Shown: positions 8,397-16,347, counted from the first letter of the stretch. The stretch is DNA of 20,328 bases from CAYTXJ01 sp965613025 (GCA_965613025.1 CBFDUE010000043.1:1-20328); one strand, 5' to 3'. The notes: generated by a model not told the origin, from the sequence alone. Made by a program: numbers and translations.

Positions 8397-8420
8397 AGAT
8401 TACTTTGTCTCTTTCCTTTC

Positions 8421-8464
8421 AAGCGCTGCCCTTCCTCAATAAGGGCTATGGCAGGGCGGCGCTT
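8421..8464 (+). promoter_or_regulatory. Overlapping alternative hairpins between dctP and dctQ
   Basis: Two mutually exclusive stems are visible. The outer one pairs AAGCGCTGCCC (8421-8431) with GGGCGGCGCTT (8454-8464), 11 bp including one G-U. The inner one pairs GCCCTT (8428-8433) with AAGGGC (8441-8446). They lie in the 84-base gap after the solute-binding protein, just before the dctQ ribosome site (8471-8476). Such intercistronic structures commonly keep the binding-protein part of the mRNA more abundant than the permease part. That role is inference. Confidence 0.55.
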
Positions 8465-8480
8465 CTTACGAGGAGGCATA

Positions 8481-9017
8481 ATGAAGTTTTCAAGAGTGCT
8501 TAATAGATTTTGTAGCGCCATTGATGCAACTGTACATTTTTTTGGCGTATTCGCAGGCATTCTGCTCTTTGTTCTTACCCCAATTGCCTGTTATGAGGTG
8601 GTGGTTCGCAAAATGGGATCTCCCACCATCTGGGCATTTCATATACTCAGCTACATACAGATATTTATGATATGGTTTGGGATTGCTTATACCCAGAAGG
8701 TGCATGGCCATGTCTGTGTAGACCTTGTTACCATGCACCTCCCTCTTACATTCCGTGTGATATGTAGAGTGGTTTCTTCTCTTCTGTGTATCCTGTTAAG
8801 CCTTGTCCTTTGCTGGAAGGGATGGTCTTTAGTCTGGCGCAGCTATTCCAACCACCTGATGACCGTAGAGGAATTACACCATCCCCTTTATTGGATTCAG
8901 ATTCCCCTCGTAATTGGTGCGATTTTGCTGGTCCTGATTTTTGCCAGGCAGCTATTTGCTGATATTCAGTGGTTGGTAACCAAAGAAGGAAAACCAGAAG
9001 GATTTGATAAGGATTAA
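8481..9017 (+). CDS. dctQ: TRAP transporter small membrane subunit (DctQ family)
   Basis: 178 residues with four hydrophobic segments (about 18-40, 52-72, 90-112 and 135-157) and the GHVCVDL motif (76-82) typical of DctQ proteins. It pairs with DctM in the inner membrane to drive solute uptake with a sodium or proton gradient. I start it at ATG 8481, because AGGAGG at 8471-8476 is correctly spaced. An earlier in-frame ATG at 8448 lies inside the hairpin and has no ribosome site. The gap to dctM is only three bases. Confidence 0.9.
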   Translation: MKFSRVLNRFCSAIDATVHFFGVFAGILLFVLTPIACYEVVVRKMGSPTIWAFHILSYIQIFMIWFGIAYTQKVHGHVCVDLVTMHLPLTFRVICRVVSSLLCILLSLVLCWKGWSLVWRSYSNHLMTVEELHHPLYWIQIPLVIGAILLVLIFARQLFADIQWLVTKEGKPEGFDKD

Positions 9018-9020
9018 GTT

Positions 9021-10316
9021 ATGCCTATTTATGAAATTTCATTCTTGTTGATTCTTCTGTTCTTCCTTTTCGCGATGGGCATGCCAATCGCCTTTGTTTT
9101 GACCGCAATAGGGGTCGTGGGGATCCTGTTTCAGTCCGGGGTTCCGGGACTGTATCAATTTGCATGGCAGTTCTGGGAAAAGGGGGGCAACTTTTTATTC
9201 ACCTGTATTCCTTTGTTTATCTATATGGCCGTAATACTTGAGAAAGGAAATGTCGGCAATTACATCTATGATGTTGCAGCAAAATGGCTGCGTCGCCTCC
9301 CGGGAGGGTTGGGGATTTCCACTATTGCAGCTGCTGCCATTTTCTCAGCCCTTTCAGGAACGAGTGTGGCAACGGCTGCCACCATAGGACTTGTGGCCTA
9401 CCCGGAGATGACAACCCGCGGCTACCCCAAAAAAATAGTCCTGGGGGCACTTTCAGCCGGGGGAGGACTTGGGATGCTTATCCCGCCGAGTGTCCCCTTA
9501 ATAATCTATGGCGCGATCACAGGAGAATCAATTGGCAAGCTATTCATCGCTGGGATAATTCCGGGCATAATACTGGCCCTGCTCTATTGCCTGTTGATTG
9601 TAATACGGGCCCTTCGCGGAGATATTAACGTTGTGGAGCCCCCTTCAAGCTGGCGTGAAAGATTTGAAAGCGTCCAAAGGGCGTTCTGGGGCCTGATTAT
9701 CATCCCTGTCATTATCGGTGGGATGTATAAGGGCTGGTTTACACCCACTGAGGCAGGCGCCATAGGTGTGGCGCTGGCGCTTATTGCCAGCGGACTGATA
9801 TATCGGACTCTGAAAATGAAAGACATGATTCCCACGCTAATGAAGGCACTCACGCCATCAGTAATGATTTATGCCATTTTGCTCGGGGCCTCTCTTTTCA
9901 ATTATATGATAACGCTTTATGGCATCCCGGCAGTGGTTACCGATTGGGTTATCAATCTTGGCCTGCCTCCACTCGCTACCATATTCATGCTGAACTTCCT
10001 CTTTTTGATCTTGGGATGTTTTGTGGATGCAGTTACCTTGATGCTCATAACCCTTCCGCTGGCTTATCCGGTAGTTACTGCCTTGGGCTATAGTGGTATA
10101 TGGTTTGGCATCGTCCTGATGGTCAATTTTAACATGGCGGTTGAGACACCACCTGTAGGTCTCAATCTTTACGTACTTAAAGGGATTTCAAAGGACATCA
10201 CTTTATCAGATATTATCAGGGGTGTAACCCCTTTTTATATCTGTGAAATCGTTGGCCTGATCCTGATGATTCTCTTCCCGGTTTTATCCCTGTGGTTGGT
10301 TAGATATATGGGTTAG
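9021..10316 (+). CDS. dctM: TRAP transporter large permease subunit (DctM family)
   Basis: 431 residues, the normal DctM length, strongly hydrophobic with about a dozen membrane segments. Family signatures include FSALSGTSVATAATIG (108-123) and GGGLGMLIPPSVPLIIYG (147-164). It is the transport channel of the TRAP system and belongs with the DctP and DctQ genes directly upstream. Its stop codon is separated by 37 bases from the next gene, so the transporter is embedded in the longer operon rather than being a separate unit. Confidence 0.95.
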   Translation: MPIYEISFLLILLFFLFAMGMPIAFVLTAIGVVGILFQSGVPGLYQFAWQFWEKGGNFLFTCIPLFIYMAVILEKGNVGNYIYDVAAKWLRRLPGGLGISTIAAAAIFSALSGTSVATAATIGLVAYPEMTTRGYPKKIVLGALSAGGGLGMLIPPSVPLIIYGAITGESIGKLFIAGIIPGIILALLYCLLIVIRALRGDINVVEPPSSWRERFESVQRAFWGLIIIPVIIGGMYKGWFTPTEAGAIGVALALIASGLIYRTLKMKDMIPTLMKALTPSVMIYAILLGASLFNYMITLYGIPAVVTDWVINLGLPPLATIFMLNFLFLILGCFVDAVTLMLITLPLAYPVVTALGYSGIWFGIVLMVNFNMAVETPPVGLNLYVLKGISKDITLSDIIRGVTPFYICEIVGLILMILFPVLSLWLVRYMG

Positions 10317-10353
10317 ATTGATGGGAATTAAAATTTCTGGAGGAGGTGGTCTT

Positions 10354-10806
10354 ATGAATGCCGGTAATGAAAGCCCATTGAAGGTCAGGAGTGCTCGTGA
10401 CGCATTGGCCCTGTTGGCCAGAAAGGTCTATGAGAGGTTTGGTCCGGAGTCCCTGCCCCTGATAGAGGATGTGTGCGGAAAATTGGGACGGTCAGTGGGG
10501 GAGCGCATGCGAGAGAACCTTCCGGATGGCAATCTGAAAACCGTTGGAAAGGCATTTTCCGAAGGTGCAAGCAGAAGGAATAATCCTGTAGATATTATTG
10601 AGCTCACAGACACTATTTTTCACATAAAGGGCTATCGCTGCAATCTGGGGCTTAAGGACACGCATAGTGAGTTATGTAGGGCAATGATGGCAATGGACAA
10701 AGGGATTTTCGAGGGTGCAACAGGAGAAAAGATCGATCTTAAGATCCTAAGAAGTCTGGCTGGTGGTGATCCTTACTGTGAGATGATATTTCGGCTTGTG
10801 GAATGA
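10354..10806 (+). CDS. Small Cys-containing protein, V4R / ATC-hydrolase-like
   Basis: 150 residues, soluble. I do not recognise a precise function. The C-terminal half has the pattern YRCNLGL...ELCRAMMAMD...GGDPYCEMIF, with Cys96, Cys108 and Cys142. This pattern recurs in V4R-type small-ligand domains and in the L-2-amino-thiazoline-4-carboxylate hydrolase family, where the ending Gly-Asp-x-x-Cys is typical. No DNA-binding segment is visible. ATG 10354 is preferred over TTG 10318 because GGAGGAGG (10339-10346) lies just before it. Its place between the transporter and the flavoprotein inside the operon suggests a pathway role (ligand sensor, thioester handling or accessory enzyme). All of these are conjecture. 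Confidence 0.75.
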   Translation: MNAGNESPLKVRSARDALALLARKVYERFGPESLPLIEDVCGKLGRSVGERMRENLPDGNLKTVGKAFSEGASRRNNPVDIIELTDTIFHIKGYRCNLGLKDTHSELCRAMMAMDKGIFEGATGEKIDLKILRSLAGGDPYCEMIFRLVE

Positions 10807-10820
10807 AAGGAGGAGAGTGA

Positions 10821-11726
10821 ATGGAAAAGAAATTAACTGATATCTTGGGATCGCAATATCCCATTATCTTAGGTCCAATGCGTTTTATTACTCTTGGCAA
10901 AATGGCTGCACTTGTATCTGAGTATGGAGGCTTCGGCCAGATTGCAGCTTCAGCAATGACGCCCGAAAGGCTAAGAAAAGAGATAAGGGAAGCAAAGAGA
11001 TTGACCAGAAAGCCCTTTGGAGTGAATTTTCCAATTTATAGGCCCAGAACAGATGAATTGATTGAAGTGGCTATTGAGGAAGGGATCAAGGTCATAACAA
11101 CGTCGGCAGGAAATCCAAAAAAGTTCATTAAAAGGATTAAGGGGGCGGGGCTGAAGGTCTTACATAAGGTCGCTACCATAGACATGGCAAAAAAGGCCGA
11201 AGATGTTGGTGTAGACGCTGTTATTGCCACAGGCATAGAGGCTGGAGGACACGTGGGAAGGGACGGGGCCACCACTTTCTGCCTTATTCCCCAGTTGGCA
11301 AGGGCCTTAAGCATACCGGTGGTGGCTGCAGGTGGCATTGCCAATGCGAATACATTTAGGGCTGTGCTGGCCCTTGGTGCAAGTGGTGCAGAGATTGGCA
11401 CCCGGTTTTTAGCCACAAGTGAGTGCCCGGTGCCAGACTATTTCAAGGATATGATTTTGCATGCAAATGACCGTTCCACCGTGCTCGTGGGCAAAGGGGC
11501 AATGCCTATGAGGGTCTTAAATAACCAGGCGGCCCAGAAGATTCTCGATATGGATAAAAGACGGGAAGATAGTGACAAGATTAACAAGAAGGCCGATGAT
11601 CTGTATATAAAAGACAGAGAAGACGCTCAGGCTTCTCTCCTCCCCTGCGGTCAGGTGGCGGGGTTGATCGACAGGATATTGACTATTGAAGAAGTTATCA
11701 AAGAAATTGCACAAGGAATTGAATAG
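10821..11726 (+). CDS. Nitronate monooxygenase / FabK-type FMN oxidoreductase
   Basis: 301-residue TIM-barrel flavoprotein of the 2-nitropropane dioxygenase family. The family motif IEAGGHVGRDG (139-149) is present with His144, and a phosphate-binding AAGGIANA (169-176) follows. The N-terminal YPIILGPM (13-20) is also characteristic. Members oxidise nitronates or, as FabK-like forms, reduce enoyl thioesters. In an acyl-CoA operon the second kind of chemistry is more plausible, but the sequence alone does not decide. AAAGGAGGAGAGTGA directly precedes the start, and only 11 bases separate its stop from crotonase 1. Confidence 0.88.
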   Translation: MEKKLTDILGSQYPIILGPMRFITLGKMAALVSEYGGFGQIAASAMTPERLRKEIREAKRLTRKPFGVNFPIYRPRTDELIEVAIEEGIKVITTSAGNPKKFIKRIKGAGLKVLHKVATIDMAKKAEDVGVDAVIATGIEAGGHVGRDGATTFCLIPQLARALSIPVVAAGGIANANTFRAVLALGASGAEIGTRFLATSECPVPDYFKDMILHANDRSTVLVGKGAMPMRVLNNQAAQKILDMDKRREDSDKINKKADDLYIKDREDAQASLLPCGQVAGLIDRILTIEEVIKEIAQGIE

Positions 11727-11737
11727 GGGTTGGACCT

Positions 11738-12529
11738 ATGAAATGGAAATATGTCATGCTTGATAAAAGGGAAGGTATTGCAACCGTTACACTAAATCGT
11801 CCTGAAAAATTAAATGCCTTTGTGGAAAATATGCGTGAAGAGATCCTGGAAGTCTTAGAAGATGCGTGCACAGATCATGATGTGAGGGTTATTGTCATTA
11901 CAGGGGCTGGGAAGGCCTTTTGTGTAGGGGGTGATGTGGATGAATTCGTGGCCGGCAAATCGCAGGCTCTTAGAAAGGGGGCAACCAGTGAGCGATATAC
12001 CTTCATGAAAATCGTTATGTTAATTAATTCGGTGGAGAAACCGGTGATCGCCTCTGTCAACGGGGTAGCAGCTGGTGGTGGGTGCAATCTTGCCCTGGCC
12101 TGCGATATCCGAATCGCAAGCGATCGGGCCAGGTTCGGAGAGGTATTTGTAAAGAGGGGCGTATTCCCGGATTGGGGGGGTATCTATTTTCTTCCGAGAC
12201 TGGTGGGCTATGCCAAGGCAGCGGAAATTCTTTTTTCGGGTGAAGTCATCGATGCCAACGAGGCATTGAGAATCGGTTTGGTCAACAAAGTGGTTCCTCA
12301 CGAGAAGCTGGCTGAGGAGACCAGAAAGTTTGCACTTAATATTGCCAATAATGCGCCTCTTCCAATAGCTTTTATCAAAAGGGGGCTCCAGAATTTTGGG
12401 AGGATGGATCTTGCACAGACCCTTGACTTTGAGAAAATGGCAGTCGATGTCTGCTGGAACAGTAAAGACAGGGAAGAAGGGTTCAAGGCATTCCTGGAGA
12501 AGAGAACCCCGATTTTTGAGGGGAGGTAA
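11738..12529 (+). CDS. Crotonase-fold (enoyl-CoA hydratase/isomerase family) protein 1
   Basis: 263 residues. The crotonase signatures are clear: LNRPEKLNAF (19-28), the oxyanion-hole strand AFCVGGDVDEF (60-70) and NGVAAGGGCNLALACD (108-123). Neither catalytic glutamate of classical enoyl-CoA hydratase is present: the first position is Asn117 and the second falls on Phe137. The FPDWGG loop supplies Asp145, in the position used by dienoyl-CoA isomerase and PaaG-like isomerases. An isomerase, hydrolase or decarboxylase role is therefore more likely than simple hydration. It is followed after three bases by the second MmgE/PrpD gene, and a related crotonase lies on the other side of that gene. 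Confidence 0.9.
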   Translation: MKWKYVMLDKREGIATVTLNRPEKLNAFVENMREEILEVLEDACTDHDVRVIVITGAGKAFCVGGDVDEFVAGKSQALRKGATSERYTFMKIVMLINSVEKPVIASVNGVAAGGGCNLALACDIRIASDRARFGEVFVKRGVFPDWGGIYFLPRLVGYAKAAEILFSGEVIDANEALRIGLVNKVVPHEKLAEETRKFALNIANNAPLPIAFIKRGLQNFGRMDLAQTLDFEKMAVDVCWNSKDREEGFKAFLEKRTPIFEGR

Positions 12530-12532
12530 GAG

Positions 12533-13852
12533 ATGAATATAGCGAAACAGATTGCCCAGTATGCAATCGGGACAAAGTTCTCGCAAATCCCCCAAGATGT
12601 ATTGGAAATAGGAAAACTTTGCCTTCTTGATTGGCTGGGGGTTACGATTGCAGGGGCAAAAAGCGATATTGGTTCTGTTGCTAAAAAATACTTGTCCGCT
12701 TTTTCAAATCCAGGCCCAGCAACTGTAATTGGATTCAATAAGAAGTGTGACCTGATAAACGCCGCTCTTATAAATGGCATGCTGTCACATGCCTTGGATT
12801 TTGATGATTACCACATGTCTACCATATTGCATACCACTGCTCCCACTCTACCTGCAATCCTGGCTATAGCGGAGTATATGGATTCCAATGGAAAGGATTT
12901 GCTTACAGCCATCGTTCTTTCCATAGACACCACCTTAAGGCTTGGCATGGCGGTGGGTCGCGTTCACTATGAGAGAGGATGGCATATAACCTCTACTATT
13001 GGACGGTTTGGCGCTGTTAGCGGAGTTGCAAGTCTTCTCAATCTTGATCTGGATACCACAGTAAACGCCTTGGGCATAGTAGGAACCTCGGCAGGAGGAC
13101 TTCGGAACGTATTTGGCACCATGTCAAAACCGTTTCATGCTGGAAAGGCTGCTATAGATGGCCTTATGGCCTGCTTTCTTGCGAAAGAAGGACTGGGGAG
13201 TTCTTCCGATATTTTTGATGGAAAACACGGTTTTTTTGATCTGTTCACAGAGAACCCTGATTATAACTCTTTATTAAATGGGTTAGGTGAAGAATTTTTC
13301 CTCTCAGAGGTCTGTTTCAAGACTTACCCTGCCCCATTGTGAGTGCATTCTACAGTAGATCTCATGGTTGAGATCCATAGAACAGAGGGCCCTCTAATCT
13401 CAGATGTGAAAGAGATAGAAATAGAGATTGATGAACTTCCACTTGATGCTGCTGGCATAGTCGAGCCAAGAAACGTGCATGAAGGAAGATTCAGTATTTA
13501 CTTTCTTTCAGCCCTTGCCCTTGCTGAAGGGAAGATAACGACGGAAAACCTCACTGAAGAGAAGGTGCGAGATCGTGAACTAAATGAACTAAGGAAAAAG
13601 GTAAAAGCAAAAGGGCTTTCTAACGTTGGGCTTAGCTCCCATGTTAAGGTACACATGAAAGATGGGATAACATATGAGAAATATACTTCTGCACCCAAAG
13701 GGTCATCTGAAAATCCGTTGACTGTTGAAGAACTGAAGGAGAAGTTCATGACCGCAAGTGCTTTGTCACATTCTGCAGCAGAGAAGGTGATTGAGAAAAT
13801 TATGCATCTGGAGACAGTGCAATCTATAGGCGAGATTTTGTCAGTGATTTGA
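12533..13852 (+). CDS. MmgE/PrpD family protein 2, interrupted by in-frame TGA (possible selenocysteine)
   Basis: The frame encodes 269 residues, a TGA at 13340-13342, then 169 more residues in the same frame. Read through, it gives 439 residues, against 443 for the paralogue at 2219. The two align without gaps up to the break: LDFDDYH (88-94), His100, His151, Lys199, Lys205, Lys263 and His272 share numbering. The TGA replaces residue 270, Leu in the paralogue, two residues before the conserved His272. A SECIS-like hairpin follows immediately (13348-13382). Selenocysteine insertion would restore a full protein. A nonsense mutation or sequence error would make this a pseudogene. Without readthrough, the first product lacks His272 and the whole C-terminal part. 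The codon after the TGA is GTG, but no Shine-Dalgarno supports restart. The reaction is unknown, as for the paralogue. Confidence 0.8.
13348..13382 (+). promoter_or_regulatory. SECIS-like hairpin downstream of the in-frame TGA
   Basis: GATCTCA (13358-13364) and TGAGATC (13369-13375) form a perfect 7-bp stem with loop UGGU. An outer stem pairs TTCTA (13348-13352) with TAGAA (13378-13382) across a small asymmetric internal loop. The apical loop begins 22 bases after the TGA. From published bacterial SECIS rules, the loop should lie roughly 16-37 bases after UGA and have a G among its first two bases. This one satisfies both. Function is inferred, and chance or an unrelated mRNA structure is possible. 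Confidence 0.5.
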
Positions 13853-13906
13853 AGTTCTGTATCATAATAATGGTTAGATATGAAGTTATGAAAGGAGGAG
13901 TAAAAC

Positions 13907-14719
13907 ATGAGGTTTCAAACTATTGAATTAGTCAAAGAGAATTATTTGGCGACATTAACCTTGAATAGACCAGAGAAGAGGAATGCTATCAGCAGACAGA
14001 TGATGGAAGAGTTGGTGGAGGCTCTTTCAAATATTTCTGAAGATGACAGCATAAGGGTGTTGATCCTTACTGGAGCGGGAAAGGCCTTTTGCGCAGGTGC
14101 CGATGTGGACATCATGCCGGGCGGAGGTGATGTAAAGGAACTTGGTGAGCAGAGTGTTGAGAAATTGAGACGTTCTTTTATTTTCAAGTCTGCCAAAAAG
14201 ATTATCCTCTCCCTCCATCAAATGGAAAAACCCACTATAGCCATGATCAACGGGGTATGTGTAGGGGCAGGATTTGACCTTGCCTTAGCCTGTGATCTTC
14301 GGACTGCAAGCGAAAACGCAAAATTCATGTGTGGATTTGTAAAGATTGGGCTTTTTCCGGGATTCGGTGCGGCCTGGCTCTATCCCAGGGCCATGGGATT
14401 GGGGAAGGCACTTGAGTTGCTGTTTACTGGGGATATGCTCGAAGCGAGGGAAGCTAAAGAGATTGGTATGGTTAATAAATTGGCAGCGGCCGAAGAATTG
14501 GAGAATGTTACTATGAGCCTTGCCAGAAAGATTGCAGATGGCCCTCCCATTGCCATTAGATTGATGAAATCGCAGGTGTATAAAGGCTTACGGACAGATC
14601 TGGCTACAGCCTTAGATGAAGCAGCATTTTGTGAATCCATTACACTTGCATCAAAGGACCATTTGGAAGGGATTACGGCGTTCAGGGAGAAAAGGAAGCC
14701 AGTATTTAAGGGAGATTAA
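13907..14719 (+). CDS. Crotonase-fold (enoyl-CoA hydratase/isomerase family) protein 2
   Basis: 270 residues, related to crotonase 1 over its whole length: LNRPEKRNAI (19-28), AFCAGADVD (60-68) and NGVCVGAGFDLALACD (115-130). The first catalytic-glutamate position of enoyl-CoA hydratase is Asp124, the second is Phe144, and the isomerase-type aspartate of crotonase 1 is Gly152 here (FPGFGAAW). It is thus unlikely to be a standard hydratase and differs in catalytic residues from its neighbour. It could be a hydrolase, lyase or structural partner. AAAGGAGG at about 13892 provides a strong ribosome site. It lies between MmgE/PrpD protein 2 and the carboxyltransferase. Confidence 0.9.
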   Translation: MRFQTIELVKENYLATLTLNRPEKRNAISRQMMEELVEALSNISEDDSIRVLILTGAGKAFCAGADVDIMPGGGDVKELGEQSVEKLRRSFIFKSAKKIILSLHQMEKPTIAMINGVCVGAGFDLALACDLRTASENAKFMCGFVKIGLFPGFGAAWLYPRAMGLGKALELLFTGDMLEAREAKEIGMVNKLAAAEELENVTMSLARKIADGPPIAIRLMKSQVYKGLRTDLATALDEAAFCESITLASKDHLEGITAFREKRKPVFKGD

Positions 14720-14742
14720 GCGCAAGCAGGGGGTGAATATCT

Positions 14743-16311
14743 ATGGAAGATAGGACAGAAGAAAGAATCAGGCAACTTCGGGAGATAAAAGAGAGGGCAC
14801 TGAAGGGCGGGGGCGAGGAAAAGGTTGTTCTTCAGCATCAAAAAGGGAAGCTAACAGCGCGAGAAAGGATAGACTATCTTTTGGATAAAGGTAGCTTTGT
14901 AGAGTTTAACATGTTGCTTAACCATCTTGAGGAAGCCCCAGGAGATGGCATTGTATGTGGCTACGGTACCATAGACGGAAGAACCGTGTGCCTGTATTCT
15001 CAGGATGCGACAGTTCGGGGAGGTTCAATAGGCGCTTTACATGGTTACAAGATGTACAAGACGGTGGAAATGGCCCTTCGAATGAAAGTCCCACTCATCG
15101 GTCTTCATGATTCACCTGGTGCTAGACTTCCCAAAATCGAGGAGTCAAAAACTGTTTTGGGAGATCTTATGGAAAAGAGTGGCGCATCGATATTCTATCC
15201 CAATACTCAAGCCTCAGGATTTATTCCTCAGATATCAGCCATTATGGGAACCTGTGCAGGAATCTCTGTCTACTCACCTGCCCTTACTGATTTCATCTTC
15301 ATGGTTGATAAGAAAAGCCATATGTTCATAACCGGACCTGCAATGGTTAAGACTGTAATAGGAGAAGAAATATCATATGAAGACCTGGGGGGTGCAAAAC
15401 TCCACTGTCAGATAACCGGGGTAGCTGACAGGAGATATGCCAGTGATAAGGAATGTCTGGATGGTATAAAGGAACTCTTGAGTTATCTGCCATCCAACTG
15501 CTTAGAAGATCCACCTTACATAGAAATGGGGGATAATAAGGAAAGGCTCAATAATGAGCTTAATGAAATCGTTCCTGCATCACCGAACAAGCCATATGAT
15601 ATGCACAAGGTAATCCTTTCACTTGTTGATAGAGGTCGCTTTTTTGAAATAAAACCCGAGTTTGCTGGAGAGATAATAGTAGGTTTTGGACGTTTGAATA
15701 ATAAGGTTGTAGGAATCGTAGCTAATCAACCGATGGTTCGGGCAGGGAGTCTGACCGTAGACAGTTCTGACAAGCAGGCCAGATTCATAAGGTTCTGCGA
15801 TTGTTTTAATATACCTCTTGTCTTACTGGTAGATACCCCTGCCTACCTACCTGGAAGCGACCAGGAGCGCAAAGGTATTATCCGCCATGGGGCAAAGGTC
15901 CTGTATGCGCTGTGTGAGGCAACTGTTCCGCGGATAGCAGTTGTTTTGCGAAAATGTTATGGGGGAGGAAATCTTGGTATGGGAGTGGTGCCAGGCTTGG
16001 GCACAGATCAGGTCTATTATTGGCCTATTGTTGAGGTAGGTGTTTTGGGAGCGGAGGCATCAGTGGAACTCTATTTTGGTAAAGAGATCAGAGAGTCCAA
16101 AAATCCTCAAGAAGTCAGACGAAAAAGGCTCGAAGAATTTACCGAAAAGTATTCCAATCCGATGCGGGAAGCTTCGGCAAACTGGGGAATAGATGATATT
16201 ATCGAGCCCAAAGATACCAGAAGGATGTTGATTAGGACACTGGAATTCCTTCAGACAAAACAACGTCCTCAAAAAATATACCCTAAATATCACGGAAATA
16301 TTCCCCTGTGA
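14743..16311 (+). CDS. Acyl-CoA carboxyltransferase (PccB/MmdA family)
   Basis: 522 residues, both halves of the carboxyltransferase fold. Motifs: GKLTARERIDYLLD (35-48), QDATVRGGS (87-95), DSPGARLP (123-130), YSPALTDF-MVDKKSHMFITGPAMV (177-202), PAYLPGSDQERKGIIRHGAK (366-385) and RKCYGGGNLGMG (403-414). It transfers or removes a malonyl-type carboxyl group using biotin. Propionyl-CoA carboxylase has Asp in the acyl-specificity position (YGGAYDVM), where this protein has Leu411, suggesting a larger or more hydrophobic acyl group. No biotin carboxylase, biotin carrier or sodium-pump decarboxylase subunit is nearby, so those parts must come from elsewhere. After the mutase it would logically decarboxylate the substituted malonyl-CoA product. 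GGGGGTG precedes the ATG. Confidence 0.92.
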   Translation: MEDRTEERIRQLREIKERALKGGGEEKVVLQHQKGKLTARERIDYLLDKGSFVEFNMLLNHLEEAPGDGIVCGYGTIDGRTVCLYSQDATVRGGSIGALHGYKMYKTVEMALRMKVPLIGLHDSPGARLPKIEESKTVLGDLMEKSGASIFYPNTQASGFIPQISAIMGTCAGISVYSPALTDFIFMVDKKSHMFITGPAMVKTVIGEEISYEDLGGAKLHCQITGVADRRYASDKECLDGIKELLSYLPSNCLEDPPYIEMGDNKERLNNELNEIVPASPNKPYDMHKVILSLVDRGRFFEIKPEFAGEIIVGFGRLNNKVVGIVANQPMVRAGSLTVDSSDKQARFIRFCDCFNIPLVLLVDTPAYLPGSDQERKGIIRHGAKVLYALCEATVPRIAVVLRKCYGGGNLGMGVVPGLGTDQVYYWPIVEVGVLGAEASVELYFGKEIRESKNPQEVRRKRLEEFTEKYSNPMREASANWGIDDIIEPKDTRRMLIRTLEFLQTKQRPQKIYPKYHGNIPL

Positions 16312-16347
16312 TGAGCTGAAGGATGTGGATAGGCAGGAATTATTCTA

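Noticed and set aside
8448..8480. Upstream ATG start for dctQ
   Set aside because: It lies in the hairpin without a ribosome site, and the ATG at 8481 has an ideal AGGAGG.
8081..8560. 159-codon minus-strand frame across the dctP end
   Set aside because: Antisense to DctP and DctQ. Its composition reflects the complementary strand of hydrophobic coding DNA, and no family is recognisable.
12020..12780. Minus-strand frames of 160 and 191 codons opposite crotonase 1 and MmgE/PrpD protein 2
   Set aside because: Both are shadows of well-supported plus-strand genes and lack start signals or domain motifs.
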